64,000 bases of DNA. Source: Chrysogorgia sp. JL179-B06 (taxonomy: Eukaryota; Cnidaria; Anthozoa; Scleralcyonacea; Chrysogorgiidae). The translations under genes were made by a program, and so were the position numbers. Each line of letters begins with the position of its first letter. Position 1 is the stretch's first letter. Of the stretch, positions 22,323 to 33,116 are shown piece after piece. Location: positions 1,100,001-1,164,000 of the forward strand of contig JAYKKM010000193.1 in the NCBI GenBank assembly GCA_035772405.1, written 5' to 3'. Under the pieces are notes generated by a model. That model worked only from the letters and a program-made list of their open reading frames with translations, ran no database searches and was not told where the DNA came from.

Positions 22323-23018
22323 TAGAGGTGAGCCGATGTTAAAAAAAAGTCGATTGCCGATACCGATTGTTAAGAGCCGATATTTTCCCACCATCGGCCG
22401 ATTAATCGGCAAAACCGATGTTTGCTAACCTGATGCTCAGTGCTCCCGTTTTGTCGTTTTATTCGTCTCAAGTTTCTGACTCATCGTGGGTGAAATAATT
22501 TCAAAAGACTGCGACAGTCTAGCACGTAAAATGTGCGCCTTGGGAATTGAAAATGCATTATTAGTGATAATGAGTCATGACAATATGTCACAAATTTTGC
22601 CGGAAAATATTTTCAAATTCAAAACAAATAGGGCTTCGCAAAACATGTTATTCCACAGGGAGATCGAAACAAAGTATCGTTCTGTCTCGCCCGATAAACT
22701 GCAATGAGTTCGGTTTCTGTTAATTTCCGTAAAAGAAGTTTCTTGCAACAAAAATCGCGGCTAATAATAAATCGCGAGAGAAAACAAAATACCGATAATA
22801 CTGTAGATTTCAATTTTCTTTCATTAAAATACTGAAAAACCGATATTAAAAAAGATTATAAATAGTAGTGCGAGGACGAGAGAGCAGAAATACGAAGACG
22901 AGAGTCACGCGAGACAGCTGATTCGATGGCGAAAGACAATCGGCCGATGGCCGATTGTGAGAAAAACTAGCCGATAATCGGCTCTGCCGATGTTTTGCCG
23001 ATGATCGGCTCACCTCTA
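22323..23018. mobile_element. hAT-type non-autonomous element with 8-bp target duplication
   Basis: 696 bp with ends TAGAGGTGAGCCGAT and ATCGGCTCACCTCTA, flanked by identical GCTAATAT (22315-22322 and 23019-23026). Many CCGAT/ATCGG words lie subterminally. The 73-codon ORF inside shows no transposase motif. It lies 81 bases beyond the splice donor of the MPV17-like exon, i.e. inside that gene's first recognisable intron. Confidence 0.88.
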
Positions 23019-23099
23019 GCTAATATCCTACTGGTAGCACAATATAATAATAAGTATTTATTCATGTACATTATAAATAATTAATTAAATTTTCCTTAC

Positions 23100-23424
23100 C
23101 ACCAAGAAAAGTAACAGCACAAATCGGCGACATAATAGCTTCGTCAGCGAGGACTTTTTTAAATACCATTGCATGGATATTTCGGCCGACGATAACTTTG
23201 TCCAGACCCACGTACCAAAAGTGAACCAGAGGACTCAACAGAGCACCAAATGTGATCATTCGAACCGTCCGTGCAAAATCGTACTGCAACGACTTCTTGC
23301 ATGTTTTCTTTCGCTTATGCCGTTCCAGCTGTTGGGCAATAAAGTCTCCTAAGCCAAATAACCCAGAGAATGTCACTGAGTTTGTCAGAAACAGGTAGCG
23401 GGAAAAGAAATTCTTAAAAAACAT
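23100..23424 (-). CDS. MPV17/PMP22-family protein, N-terminal exon (MPV17L2-like)
   Basis: From ATG at 23424: FFKNFFSRYLFLTNSVTFSG, GLGDFIAQQLE, DFARTVRMITFGALLSPLVH and FWYVGLDKVIVGRN, then KKVLADEAIMSPICAVTFLG. This is the conserved first half of Mpv17/PMP22 proteins (small inner mitochondrial or peroxisomal membrane proteins), closest in my judgement to MPV17-like 2, a mitochondrial ribosome-assembly factor. Membrane segments: about residues 10-30 and 52-70. The frame meets a consensus donor G|GTAAGG at 23099-23094, so the exon ends at 23100 in phase 1. The family's C-terminal half (W-P-x-x-Q/N-F signature) is not found in the window; an hAT MITE follows directly. Either long-intron host gene or an orphaned exon. 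Confidence 0.7.
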
Positions 23425-23535
23425 AAAATCCCCTCGTGTGTGAACGAGCGATAAACTATAAATCCTAAAATGGTGTAAATCCCCGGTCGGATGGATTGCA
23501 CAACGTCAGCATACCGGTATATTAGCAACAGAACG

Positions 23536-23634
23536 ATGTTATGTATTACCTCATTCTTTAAAAAAACCCGCTTTACATTTCTGTTTTTATTCAGAAAGTT
23601 AAGCGGCGGTTTTAAAAGAACGAGGTAATACATA
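23536..23634. repeat. short inverted-repeat element
   Basis: gtattacctcattctttaaa is mirrored by ttttaaaagaacgaggtaatac, with aaacccgcttta / taagcggcggttt inside. ~100-bp hairpin MITE lying ~110 bp upstream of the MPV17-like start codon. Confidence 0.65.
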
Positions 23635-24086
23635 TAAATATTATACCTCAACTATAAATTGTCCGATCAAAGATCTAGAATTGTACCACGTGATCAGTCA
23701 CGCTTCTCCTAGCAGGCGGGGGGGGGGGGGGGGGTGGTGCAGGGGGACGCGGGGGGCAGCTTTTCTCAGAAAAATTCTTAAAAATGAGTTTATTTATTAA
23801 TATAAGTTAAACTGAACCGATTAACTTTAATGTAACTTGAAAACTGACGTTGTGATTTGCAAAATACGAAAAATAACTTCGTGCAAACTTTATAATAATG
23901 GTACACCAAGTTTTACGGAATCACATTACGTTATCGGAATGTTTTTGCCCGAACCGGGACTTTTTTACCGCATTTAACCGAAACTCTGACTAATTTTTCT
24001 TTTGCTTTATTCAACGAAAGGAATCACGCCGTGCGGTTTTTGGACCTGATTTGAATGCGTTGTATGAGTACTGACTGTACTGTACT
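23635..24086. other. no gene; poly-G tract
   Basis: Non-coding; a G homopolymer at ~23718-23735 within a G-rich patch. Confidence 0.5.
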
Positions 24087-24584
24087 CATAGGCGTAGGAA
24101 CCGGAGGGAAAGCCCCCCAAAAATCAGGACAAGCGTTGCTAAATTTAATGTTTTTTCCAATTGTATTACGACTATTGAGGCTAAGGGAGAAGCTACTTAA
24201 GGTAATCTACCTACGGGTTTTATCTACACGAAATTTTACAAACGGGTGTAGCCTGAAGGGTAAGTAGCCTGAAGGGTAAACCCTTGTCACGCTAGTGTTA
24301 TATTGGAACTTCTCAGATCGTTCTGTCAGTATACTAGGTGCACAAAATGGCGTCACATGGCCGTATATAAGAGGAACTGGTAAGCTTGAATTCATTTGAA
24401 CTATGCCGTAGAATTAGATGAAAAAGTTTGCTCAAATTGCTGCAAATTGTCTTTCCGAGCTTCTAGATTTCAAAATTTTCGGGGGAGGACCCCCCAACCC
24501 CCCTAAAAATGCGGTCACTGATTACCTTCTTGTCAACTTCAGCCCCCCCCCCCCCCCAACTTTAAATCCGTTCCTACGCTTCTG
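24087..24584. mobile_element. hAT-type non-autonomous element with 8-bp target duplication
   Basis: 498 bp from CATAGGCGTAGGAACCGG to CCGTTCCTACGCTTCTG, inverted with two mismatches, flanked on both sides by ACTGTACT (24079-24086 and 24585-24592). No transposase. A C-rich homopolymer (24544-24557) lies near the right end. Confidence 0.88.
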
Positions 24585-24689
24585 ACTGTACTTCTGGATT
24601 ATGTTCTGCATATATTTTATTAATAACTTTAATACTGTAAAAGCAGATTTTAATTTATTTTGATTGATAACCTGAATTTGAATTTGTAC

Positions 24690-24826
24690 AAACTAAGGGT
24701 ACCCCGGTAGTGCCGAATTTGTTCCCCAAAATTTCGAGGGTCTCCCGTGGGAGCTAGTAATCCACAGCTGCCCCCCCCCCCCCCCCACACACTTTTTGAC
24801 ACCTTGCTACGGCACTGCCCGCTGAT
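24690..24826. mobile_element. possible degraded hAT MITE
   Basis: CCCGGTAGTGCCG at the left and CTACGGCACTGCCCG at the right are inverted, the style of hAT ends. The arms diverge after ~13 bases and no 8-bp duplication is evident. A 15-base C run lies between. Confidence 0.35.
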
Positions 24827-24961
24827 CACGAATACTAATGGCACAAGACGTTTCAAGACGTTTCAAGATTGTTTCGGTATAATATATCATATAAAGGACC
24901 CTCCGCTCGGGGAATTCGTCGAAATATTACCCCTTGGGATGATATATCATCCCTCGGAGTA

Positions 24962-25015
24962 ATATTGCGGCCACCCTGCCACATGTACTATACTTGTGAT
25001 ATAACCTGCGTAGAT
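24962..25015 (-). repeat. dispersed repeat shared with 2.73-2.79 kb
   Basis: Inverse of 2733-2792 (ccaccctgccacatgtacta and complement). Confidence 0.6.
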
Positions 25016-25095
25016 TTTAATATCTGTGGTGAAACCAAATAAATAAGTAAAAACAAACAAAAAATATAACAAAAATGGTCTAAATAACGTCGTAT

Positions 25096-25410
25096 TTTCA
25101 AGGGATTAGGGTAAAACGCGGATGCGGATGGGCAGATGGCGGACGGATGAGAGGATAAAAAGCGGTGAGAGGGTAAAAGGCGGATGAGAGGGTAAAAGGC
25201 GGTTGAGAGGGTAAAAGGCGGATGAGAGGGTAAAAGGCGGATGAGAGGGTAAAAGGCGGTTGAGAGGGTAAAAGGCGGATAAGAGGGTAAAACGCGGTGA
25301 GAGGGTAAAAGGCGGTCGAGAAGGTAAAAGGCGGATGAGAGGGTCAAATAAAACGCGGATGAGTATAAAGGGATACAGGGTAAAAGGTGCTCAATACGTA
25401 AAATGTCTTG
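25096..25410. repeat. minisatellite, ~19-20 bp unit
   Basis: About 13 copies of gatgagagggtaaaaggcg with variants (gttgagag, gtgagag). The block ends in a unique tail, gagtataaagggatacagggtaaaaggtgctcaata. The same array plus tail occurs inverted at 37165-37405, so both belong to one dispersed element. Confidence 0.85.
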
Positions 25411-25705
25411 TGTCGCTAAAACGTCTTAAGCCGGGCAAAAACAACATGTCACATGTCAACACATATGTTGTGTCGGCGCCTTTTTAACTTCACTGTCAAC
25501 GAGTAGTTTTAACTCTTAAGAGGATCAAAGTTAACTCCATGCGGGTGAGTTATTTTACAGGAGTTATTTTAACTCTGCTTTTTGGAGTACGCCCTTCGAC
25601 CGGCGCTTCGAGGGGATAACATAATAAACGTAAAATGTTTTGTGTCGCTAAACTCATCTGAGGCCGCGCAATAAGGCGCGCGGCGCCTTTTTAACTTGTT
25701 ACGCC
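25385..25705 (+). repeat. tandem duplication, ~238-bp unit
   Basis: cgtaaaatgtcttgtgtcgctaaaa at 25396 recurs as cgtaaaatgttttgtgtcgctaaac at ~25629, each followed ~80-90 bases later by GGCGCCTTTTTAACTT. Diverged direct duplication, non-coding. Confidence 0.55.
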
Positions 25706-27099
25706 GCAAAAGAGTATATGTGCATTCATGAGCTGTGGTTTGATTCAGGTTATAGTTGCGTATGGATACCTCGCACCGATTATTGGACATAAATATAAAG
25801 ATCTCTAAAGATCTCTACTCTCTCTCCAATGACATTCATCTTCGATTACACACTGGTTCGTGTAGTAACAACACCTTGGCTACATTCTAAAATGTCACTA
25901 TAGGCAAAATGAAGTGCCTATACAGACCAGAGATATTCATCTTTCACTCTGTTCATCCAATTTCCGTCAAACAAAGAGCTACCAATCTCGTACCCAGACC
26001 CACGCATTCGACAATGAAATTTAGAAGGTTACCAAGGGCGGTATAAATAATAAATAAATAATAGTTTGAATTTTCGCATATTATTAGTATATTATTATGA
26101 TTTTAGTTCAAGTTACGTTTGTATTTAACATTGCCTATTACTTTAAAGAAGTCAACATTTGTACTGACGAAGACTAAAACAATTCAATGCTATTTTTAGC
26201 ACCATCAGAGGCCCACTGAATACTTTCCTGTGCCTGTTACACGCATTTAATTTAATTTTCCAAATTGATGGTTTGTTCGATAATACTGCCGGGCATTTTA
26301 CAGGTTCGGAAGAATGAGAAGTTCGACGATTGAACCGGGCCTTAGCGGTATGTATTAAAAATTATCATTAAATATTATTTAATAAAACAGAAATAAAGAA
26401 CACAAATTAACATAAATTGTTGTTTACGCGTGTATTTTGATCGTGTTTGTTATGATTGAGATCTTATCTCAGGAATTCACCCCCAAAATAGAGTTTAAAT
26501 AACTCCGACAAGTTTTAACTCCTAGTCTACAAGAGCTTGCGTAATCCCAGTTGAGACGGTTATCTGAAAGTTATATCACTTGCGCGGAGTTACAGTGGGT
26601 GCTAATATCGACCGGCGTTTGGTGCCTTACACGCGAGATGCAAGGGGATCCTGATCTCGGATCGGATTTATTTGTTTATATATATATATATATATATATA
26701 TATGATCAACCGTCCTCATGCGCGGCATCGGAAAATTTGGCCCTGGTAACTAGATATAGACAGAAGCTGATTGGTAGACTCTGCATTTGAATTAATATTT
26801 AAATTGCAACCGTCTGCACATGATTGCGAATGCAAAATTGAAACGGTATTGAAACGGTTTTTTGGTGCGTTAAATTTTGCGTAATTACTCGGATAGCCAA
26901 GTCTAGGTTCCGCGCGCGTTTATTATTTTTGGGGTTGAGATTTGGCCCCAACAGGCTTTGCGAAACTCAACCTCGACCCAGGCTTTTCGCCCGCTCGGCG
27001 GACTATATCTAAGTTCGAAGAAGCTAGTGTTTTTGCCAGCGATTGCTTGGAAGAAAGTGTACGTCAGTTGAATACGCTCACAATGCTTACAATCGCACA
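25706..27099. other. no gene; (TA)n microsatellite
   Basis: No supported coding region. (TA)n at 26676-26703. Short open frames on both strands around 26.9-27.1 kb show no known domain. Confidence 0.5.
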
Positions 27100-28890
27100 C
27101 GCGTCGAAACGGGTTGGTCCGCGATCTGATGAAAACTTATTTGAATGCCAATCTTACAAAACTAAAAACGAATATAAACTTGAATACAACGTTACCTGTG
27201 TCATTGAATTGCTCAAATGATGTAAATACAAGCACAAAGAACGTACTTGACGAAGTCAAGTTGCAAGTGTCAGGTAAACATTCACCTGAGGAGAATCGAC
27301 ATTATACGAACGCTGTATTATTAATATTTATGATTTGATTTATTGTTGCCTATATTGTTTATTGTGTTACAAATGTCGTGCAAAATAAATTCGATGTGAT
27401 TCAACATATCGTTTCATAAAGTATGTATTTTATATTATCAATTGTTCATGAACAGTCGCATGTTTTACCTAATAATTCAGAAAGCACGTTGCCATCGAAT
27501 AATCCTGCTTCTCTTGACATTGTACCTGTATATGAGAATGTAAAAAGTTCCCAGTTATCAGTACAAGTTTCCGCTGATATTGACCCAGAGCTTAAACACA
27601 AAGGAATGTAGATCTCGTTATGCTAAATTTATTGTGATTGAGGTAAACAACCGCCATGTTGGTCGACGTGATCGAGAACCTAGCAGGATCCCAGCTAAAA
27701 AACTCTCACCTTTTGAATAAAAGTAGAAAATTGCTAAACAGCTTCGAAAACACATTAAAAGAAATGTACCCAGGTCTTCTCATATCCATCGTCTAGTTTG
27801 GGCAATCAAGTAAGGTATTTACCCCAATTAAGTTAATAAAATTAAAAAACCAAAGGGTTTACATGAAAAATCAAAACGACATAGAAAACAAACAGCTGGA
27901 TCGAAAACTTCTGTATTTCTTTCTAAAAATATAAATAAAAAGAGGAACAAGACTTACATGAACTTAAACCGCAGAGTGAATTACTGCAAGTTCAATCTTA
28001 GTAGAGACATTGAAAAGAACCCATGAGGTCCTACTTTTATTGCATGATCCTAGTAAAACTATTCATGCACCTTATAGTCAAGGTGATGTTGATGTATTTG
28101 GTCCAATGTGTAGCTATGAGTTTGTGTGCTTTGATACATAACTTCAGGAACAAATCAATTACTTACACAACAAATCACCCAGAACACCTAGTTCAAATTA
28201 TGAAACCTTGGAAATGAATTTGTATTCTGCATTGTCAAGATTATCAAGGCCATCTTATTTATTGCTAACTGAATTATCTACCATGGTTACAGTGCTAAAC
28301 ACAAATTATCAACTTGAGTTTAGTGAAAGTTACTCTGGTAGACTGCATACAACTACTTTGAATGAAAACATTCCTATGGCTGTCCTTAGAATGTGCTTTA
28401 CAAGGTTTGGTACAAGAAAGTTATAATTCGTTTCTGTTAACAATCGGATGTATTACTGTATCCATCTATACTATTACAAATGGTTCACTGAAAATATTTG
28501 ATTCACATGCAAGATATGCATTCGGTATAGCCCACCCTCGTGGAACATGTGTATTTTTGGAAGTAAATTCAGTTATCGATTTGGTAGAATATTTCAAAAA
28601 TTTATATAAACCTGATGTTTTATTTGAGATTAAAGGCATTAAAATTACTGTTGCACAATTGACACAAATTACAAATATACATACGAGCACATCTGAATCA
28701 GGTCAATCAGGTTCATCAGGTTCATCAACATGTGACAATGAGACATTTAATGACAATTTTATTTCTTCTGCAGAAAGTTGTGCAATATCCCTCTATTCGA
28801 TTTGCTTTTCTACTATTACAGCATGTACTTACTGGAATGATCTGACATTGGGTGCTATTGCAGAACACTGGAGTGGAGTAAAGTGCTAAC
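27100..28890 (+). pseudogene. 2A-linked C76/OTU-like cysteine protease gene of a transposon, decayed
   Basis: Coding pieces in order: an acidic/Ser-rich N-terminal part (27423-27610), CRSRYAKFIVIEVNNR and VGRRDREPSRIPAKKLSPFE (27600-27720), a Lys/Arg-rich stretch, then a 2A-type motif (28006-28032), DPSKTIHAPYSQGDVDVFG, QCVAMSLCALIHNFRN, LYSALSRLSRPSYLLLTE, ILTIGCI-like LLTIGCITVSIY and LKIFDSHARYAFG. The Q-C (Cys codon 28107-28109) and D-S-H (His codon 28506-28508) are the catalytic signature of the C76-type (herpes-tegument-like) cysteine protease domain found in invertebrate transposon proteins; this link is from family knowledge. Catalytic Cys and His lie in different frames and several stops intervene, so it is a pseudogene. 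The C terminus fades at ~28890. Confidence 0.65.
28006..28032 (+). other. 2A ribosome-skipping motif, interrupted by TGA
   Basis: GAC ATT GAA AAG AAC CCA reads D-I-E-K-N-P, then TGA, then GGT CCT ACT (G-P-T). Without the TGA it would be the canonical D-[VI]-E-x-N-P-G-P at which ribosomes skip a peptide bond. It sits exactly where expected, between the basic N-terminal part and the protease domain. The stop falls precisely between the P and G of the skip site. Confidence 0.75.
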
Positions 28891-29813
28891 GGCATTTAAT
28901 CATCAATGCAAAGTCAACAGTCAGACAGAAATTCACTGGCATAATTCCCATCATTAGCACTAGGCCATTGAAAATATTATGATTCATTTCATGATTACAA
29001 ACTCAGTGGAATTTCAAGTCGCCATTCATGCAGCCAAATAAATTACCATATTCCAATGTCCAACAAAATAACTTTGCTTTAACCACATGCTTGAATTGAT
29101 GAAATGCATTGTGATTGTAACATTGCCATTATCAAACCAATTAGTAACTGTCAACAAAGGTCAAAGCTGCAAACTTGATTCACTACATATGTTTTGCCAT
29201 TCGTACTACAGTACGAATATAATTTATAATATATAATAATATATAATTTATTTAATAATATATAATTTATAGTCTTGGTTGTTAAAGAAGACTATAAATA
29301 GCAAAAATAGTCTGAATATATCGAACATAAAGAGTGTGACTGTGTCTTATAAAGAATGAACATGTTCTGTTGCCATGACAATTACAAATCATCAGATGTA
29401 TGTGATAAATCATTATCCCGGTCCAAATATCCAATGAAAAATGAAAATTGTGATCACCATCAAAACAGTTTTGCATCTCGAGACAAATTTTAAAAATTGA
29501 AAATTGTGAACACTATCAAAACAGTATATAAACAGCAACTGAAATTAACTAGAATATTATTGTACACAAAATGTCATAATAATACTGTCATGTACTTCAC
29601 TTTAATAATTGACAGTAAAATACCATATGCAGTAAATGTTGTCCAAATCTAGGTTCTCCATACATTAATAAATAGAAAAAGTTAAAAATTATCTTTTGTA
29701 ATATAAGACAAGTGAGCATGTTTTCCAATTCCAACTGTCTAACATGCCCATTAGGGGCCATGCATACCCATACCCCCCACAAGCCGCCCGCAGAGAGCCG
29801 GCGCGCAGGCTAT
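28891..29813. other. no gene seen
   Basis: AT-rich non-coding sequence; an ATATAATTTAT-type low-complexity patch at 29219-29272. Confidence 0.5.
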
Positions 29814-29847
29814 CCGAGTTAACGCCTAGCGGGCGTCTTGTTTAAAT
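29814..29847 (+). repeat. 33-bp repeat, inverted partner at 41.08 kb
   Basis: Contains gagttaacgcctagcgggcg followed by tcttgttt; its reverse complement occurs at 41079-41112 with one length difference. The two face each other across 11.2 kb, which suggests terminal repeats of a large element or two solo copies. No target duplication could be defined. Confidence 0.5.
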
Positions 29848-30074
29848 TTAGATTGACGCCAGCGCGACAAACCGCTTTCCGGAAGAAGCCGCCATTCACC
29901 GACGGCGAAAGTTATATACCATAAAAACCAGCCATTTCCTCACAAAATCATCGGATGCAGTAATGTTTGTTTTTAACAAACATTACTATGGACATTATCA
30001 GCTGATTTCATGTCGAAACTGTAGTGTTGAAGGACAAGATAATCAAAGACAGGCACAAGTAAAAGGTAAATACA

Positions 30075-30765
30075 TTGTCACCGACTTATGAGGCGGTATG
30101 AGCGCCAAAAATACCAATGTGCCAATGTGTCAATGTGATGCTGTGATATGCATCTTATATTGGTTAATATGGTGATCCGATGTGCTGTTTCGCCAATGTG
30201 ATGTTGAAATACGACGATTCGACGGTTCGATGCGTCGCCATTTCGTTAATGCGTCGTCATTTCGTTAATGCGTCGTCGTCATTTCGTTAATGCGTCGTCA
30301 TTTCGTTATGCGTCGTCATTTCGTTAATGCGTCGTGATTTCGTTAAAGCGTCGTCGTCAAGAGACCGCGATCAGTCAGCGGTTTCATTTTACTCCCCACT
30401 TCTGCAAAACATGTCGGCTGGATTTCGGGATTTTATCATGACCGATTACTTATTGTATTTGTGCTTTGATACCTGCAAGATATTCTGGAATCTGAAGAGG
30501 AGAATATATATATAGATTTTTTGTTCTTTAAGATTGACTCTTTGCAACATTTCGTGTTAAGGTATTAAATATTTTATTGCAATTTTCTTTAATACTCTGT
30601 CTGGTACTTGGTTAGTTGGTTTCCACTGTGTTTACCCAACTTTCCCATTCCCTGAATTTCCAGTGTTTTCTAACCTTTTCCCATGGATTTCCATTTGCTG
30701 CTCCACTCCCACAGGGACTTTCATTGAGTTTTGTCTCCTTCTTACAACTCGTTAATATTTTACTA
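30075..30765 (+). repeat. repeat unit A, forward copy
   Basis: Starts caccgacttatgaggcggta, contains a tandem array of cgtcatttcgttaatg units (30236-30352), and ends ...acaactcgttaatattttact. Nearly the whole unit recurs inverted at 33804-34502. The 60-75 codon readings in it are also duplicated but show no domain. Confidence 0.8.
30236..30352. repeat. tandem array of 16-19 bp units in unit A
   Basis: Six or seven copies of (gc)gtcgtcatttcgttaat. The inverted copy of unit A carries a similar array (34190-34355) with a different copy number. Confidence 0.8.
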
Positions 30766-31720
30766 GAAATACGTTATACGCAACACCCCTCGCCCGCTTA
30801 CTGTTTGAAACTTTTATAGCATAGTTGCTAATTTACTACTATAATACAGTACTGCAGTTATGCGCTTTGTCCTAGTGATGTCATCAGCGTTCAATAATTT
30901 TTGTTTTGGACACCTCCGTTCAATAATTCACAGTATTCGACAGAATTGGGGAACAGTGTTGAGATGAACTGGTACTTTGTGTTAGGTATGCAAAATGTAG
31001 CAACATTTCATTGGTCTGCAGATTACACCAGTCACAAGTGATTGATGTGGCGACGCGGCCGGGCCCCTTGCAAGGTCCAGGCTATTTTGCCCCCCTTCTC
31101 ACCGACCTTGTGATTCATGAAATAATCAACCCAGTAGTTAGTATAAAAAGACACCAAAGACTGTTAAAGAATGAAGGAAGAAAGTGCATTCTCTTTATCA
31201 TTGAAATGTCTAGGGGTGCATATAGTGCAAATGTATAGGCATCAATTTGGTTTTAATACAGTATTAGGGATTCTATCCCGATTGTTGGTGAGGATAGATG
31301 CTCTTGAGGTCTCAATGCAGGGCAGAGAAACTGACCTTTCCTAAGTTTGGACATGAAACTGATCGGTTAATAGAAACCCTAGGATTGGTACCATGTTAGT
31401 TAAGAAATGTCTTGAAGGCATTTTACCACCATTTCTAAAGAACTATTTTAATCTCAATGAATTTGTTCATTGCATGCATGTAAGAGCATTATCTAATATC
31501 TATTGCCTTAATTGACAATACTACATTTGTAGGATTTATACAACTTTCAAGTTATCATTAGTTTTTGTAACATATTGTACATATATATGAATATGTGTAA
31601 TAAATTTATATTTGTAATAAATAATAATTGTAATTTGTTAGGAAACAGGACCCCGTCAATAGTAAATACCAGTGTTAGCATTGAACAGGCTATCCTGTAT
31701 TTCTAGTTAGTATTATTAAT
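30766..31720 (+). repeat. repeat unit B, forward copy
   Basis: Starts actagaaatacgttatacg, includes ggaagaaagtgcattctc, and ends near ggggtcctgtttcc-complement and agtattattaat. Matches, inverted and more diverged, 36121-37150. Non-coding. Confidence 0.65.
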
Positions 31721-31989
31721 AGTGCCTAAACTTTTCCCAATCCCATATAGTACAACTCTCTTAACTGACAGTTAAGTATTTCAAAATTTGTCTAAAGATT
31801 TCTGAACAATCACAATTGTCAATGCAGACTATATACAAGTTACAACTAACAAACAATAACATGACATGGTTGTTTTATTGAAGATAAAATATTGTTCAGC
31901 GTATTGTACATTGTAGGCAGAAATACAGATCTTTTTAATTGTTGGTGCACTGCCAAAATAGTGTGTAACAGGTCTCAGACATTCAACGT

Positions 31990-32150
31990 TTCGAGCGAAA
32001 GCCCTTCGTACGATTATAAACGATAAAGTAGTGTCTAGTGAAGGCAGTGGCTATTCGTACGGTAGCAGTATTAAAGGCGGTAGTCTTTTATAATTCAACG
32101 AAATGCTAATCCTAATAACCTAACCAAATTACCAACCCTAACCAAAAAAC
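31990..32150 (+). repeat. repeat unit C, forward copy (Penelope-end-like)
   Basis: Contains acgattataaacgataaagt, a tattcgtacggtag word and a cctaaccaaattacc tail. Matches the inverse of 34545-34722. On the minus strand 31976-32010 reads GAAGGGCTTTCGCTCGAAACG..GTC, a motif common at ends of Penelope-type and hammerhead-bearing elements. Confidence 0.6.
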
Positions 32151-32369
32151 TATAATGTTTATCGAACTCCTTGTTTATCTCCTATCTAATATACAAATAT
32201 ATAGACACTTAAAAGTTAAAATAAAAGGGCCTTCGCTCAACACAGACTGTCAGACTCACAGTGTACTACCCTTGAATACTGAGAATACTAATTTATTTAC
32301 CTGCATTCGTGTCCGAGCAAAGTACCATAGGCATAGATGAATATTACAAAATAAAACTTGCTTGTCCGT

Positions 32370-32694
32370 CAACTACATTCCACAGTTTCGGCATTTTCGT
32401 CGCCTTTGGCTTTGTTTGATTTCAACCTTCTTGTTTCCCTTCTCTTCGCGAGCCCAACTTCGCGTTGTTCTGGAGTTTCTTCTCGCGATTTTCGACGCCT
32501 TTGTTCACAATCTTTCGACCTTGTTGATGTATTCTTACCTGTTGTTGGTTTCGTTTTCCCGCGGGCAATATCGGATAGTCTTACTTCATGTCCACTTTCG
32601 TTCTCCTCTGCTCGTCGGACCTTACTTCATGTCCACTTTCGTTCTCCTCTGCTCGTGCAGCTTCAACCTGCCATTCGTTGTTTAAATCACTCAT
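32370..32694 (-). pseudogene. Helitron-like N-terminal fragment (ETPEQR motif)
   Basis: Minus-strand ATG at 32694: MSDLNNEWQVEAARAEENE, then (other frame) VRLSDIARGK and CEQRRRKSREETPEQREVGL, AKRRETRRL. The Arg-rich ...ETPEQR..(R)LAKRRE.. pattern occurs at the N terminus of Helitron replicase/helicase proteins in invertebrates. A 41-bp tandem duplication (units starting 32580 and 32621) shifts the frame. Rep and helicase domains are absent. Moderately tentative. Confidence 0.4.
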
Positions 32695-32852
32695 TTCACT
32701 TTTTTCCATTTTAAACATTTTAACATTTTTAACAGTATTCACAAGCAGTATTAAAAGTCGCTTCTGAAAAATATTTTTAAAAACGATAACACAAAATGTT
32801 CCCGGCTCACGACCTTAGATAAATATCCTTGTAGATCCATAAATATCCTTGT

Positions 32853-33116
32853 CCCCTCGCCCGGACGGCGCGAAGCGCCGTCCAGCGCCGAAGGCGCTGG
32901 GGCGAGGGTGATAATCTTGACGGGGTGGTTCAATGTCCGGTCAAATGCCTTCAGAAAACCAAAAAACGTACGGTTGATGGATACCGATATATATACACGG
33001 GACAAACTTTTTCTGAAACTATTGACAGACCAGACGACCGGACATTGTACACGACCGGACATTGAACCACCCCGTCAAGATTATCACCCTCGCCCCAGCG
33101 CCGTCCGGGCGAGGGG
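32853..33116. mobile_element. GC-rich MITE, ~264 bp
   Basis: cccctcgcccggacggcg...ccagcgcc..ctggggcgagggtgataatcttgacggggtggttcaatgtccgg is mirrored at the right end, which closes with cgtccgggcgagggg. Arms ~90 bp. The left arm has an additional gcgaagcgccgtccagcgcc segment. Confidence 0.8.

Noticed and set aside
25096..25410. Possible CRISPR-like array
   Set aside because: Units are adjacent without spacers and variable; it is a eukaryotic minisatellite with an inverted partner at 37.2 kb.
32358..32714. 118- and 107-codon plus-strand ORFs rich in Phe/Ser/Leu
   Set aside because: They are antisense to the Arg/Glu-rich Helitron-like fragment and show no domain.
32853..33116. Stable GC-rich hairpin as a structured ncRNA or terminator
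   Set aside because: The pairing is fully explained by terminal inverted repeats of a MITE.
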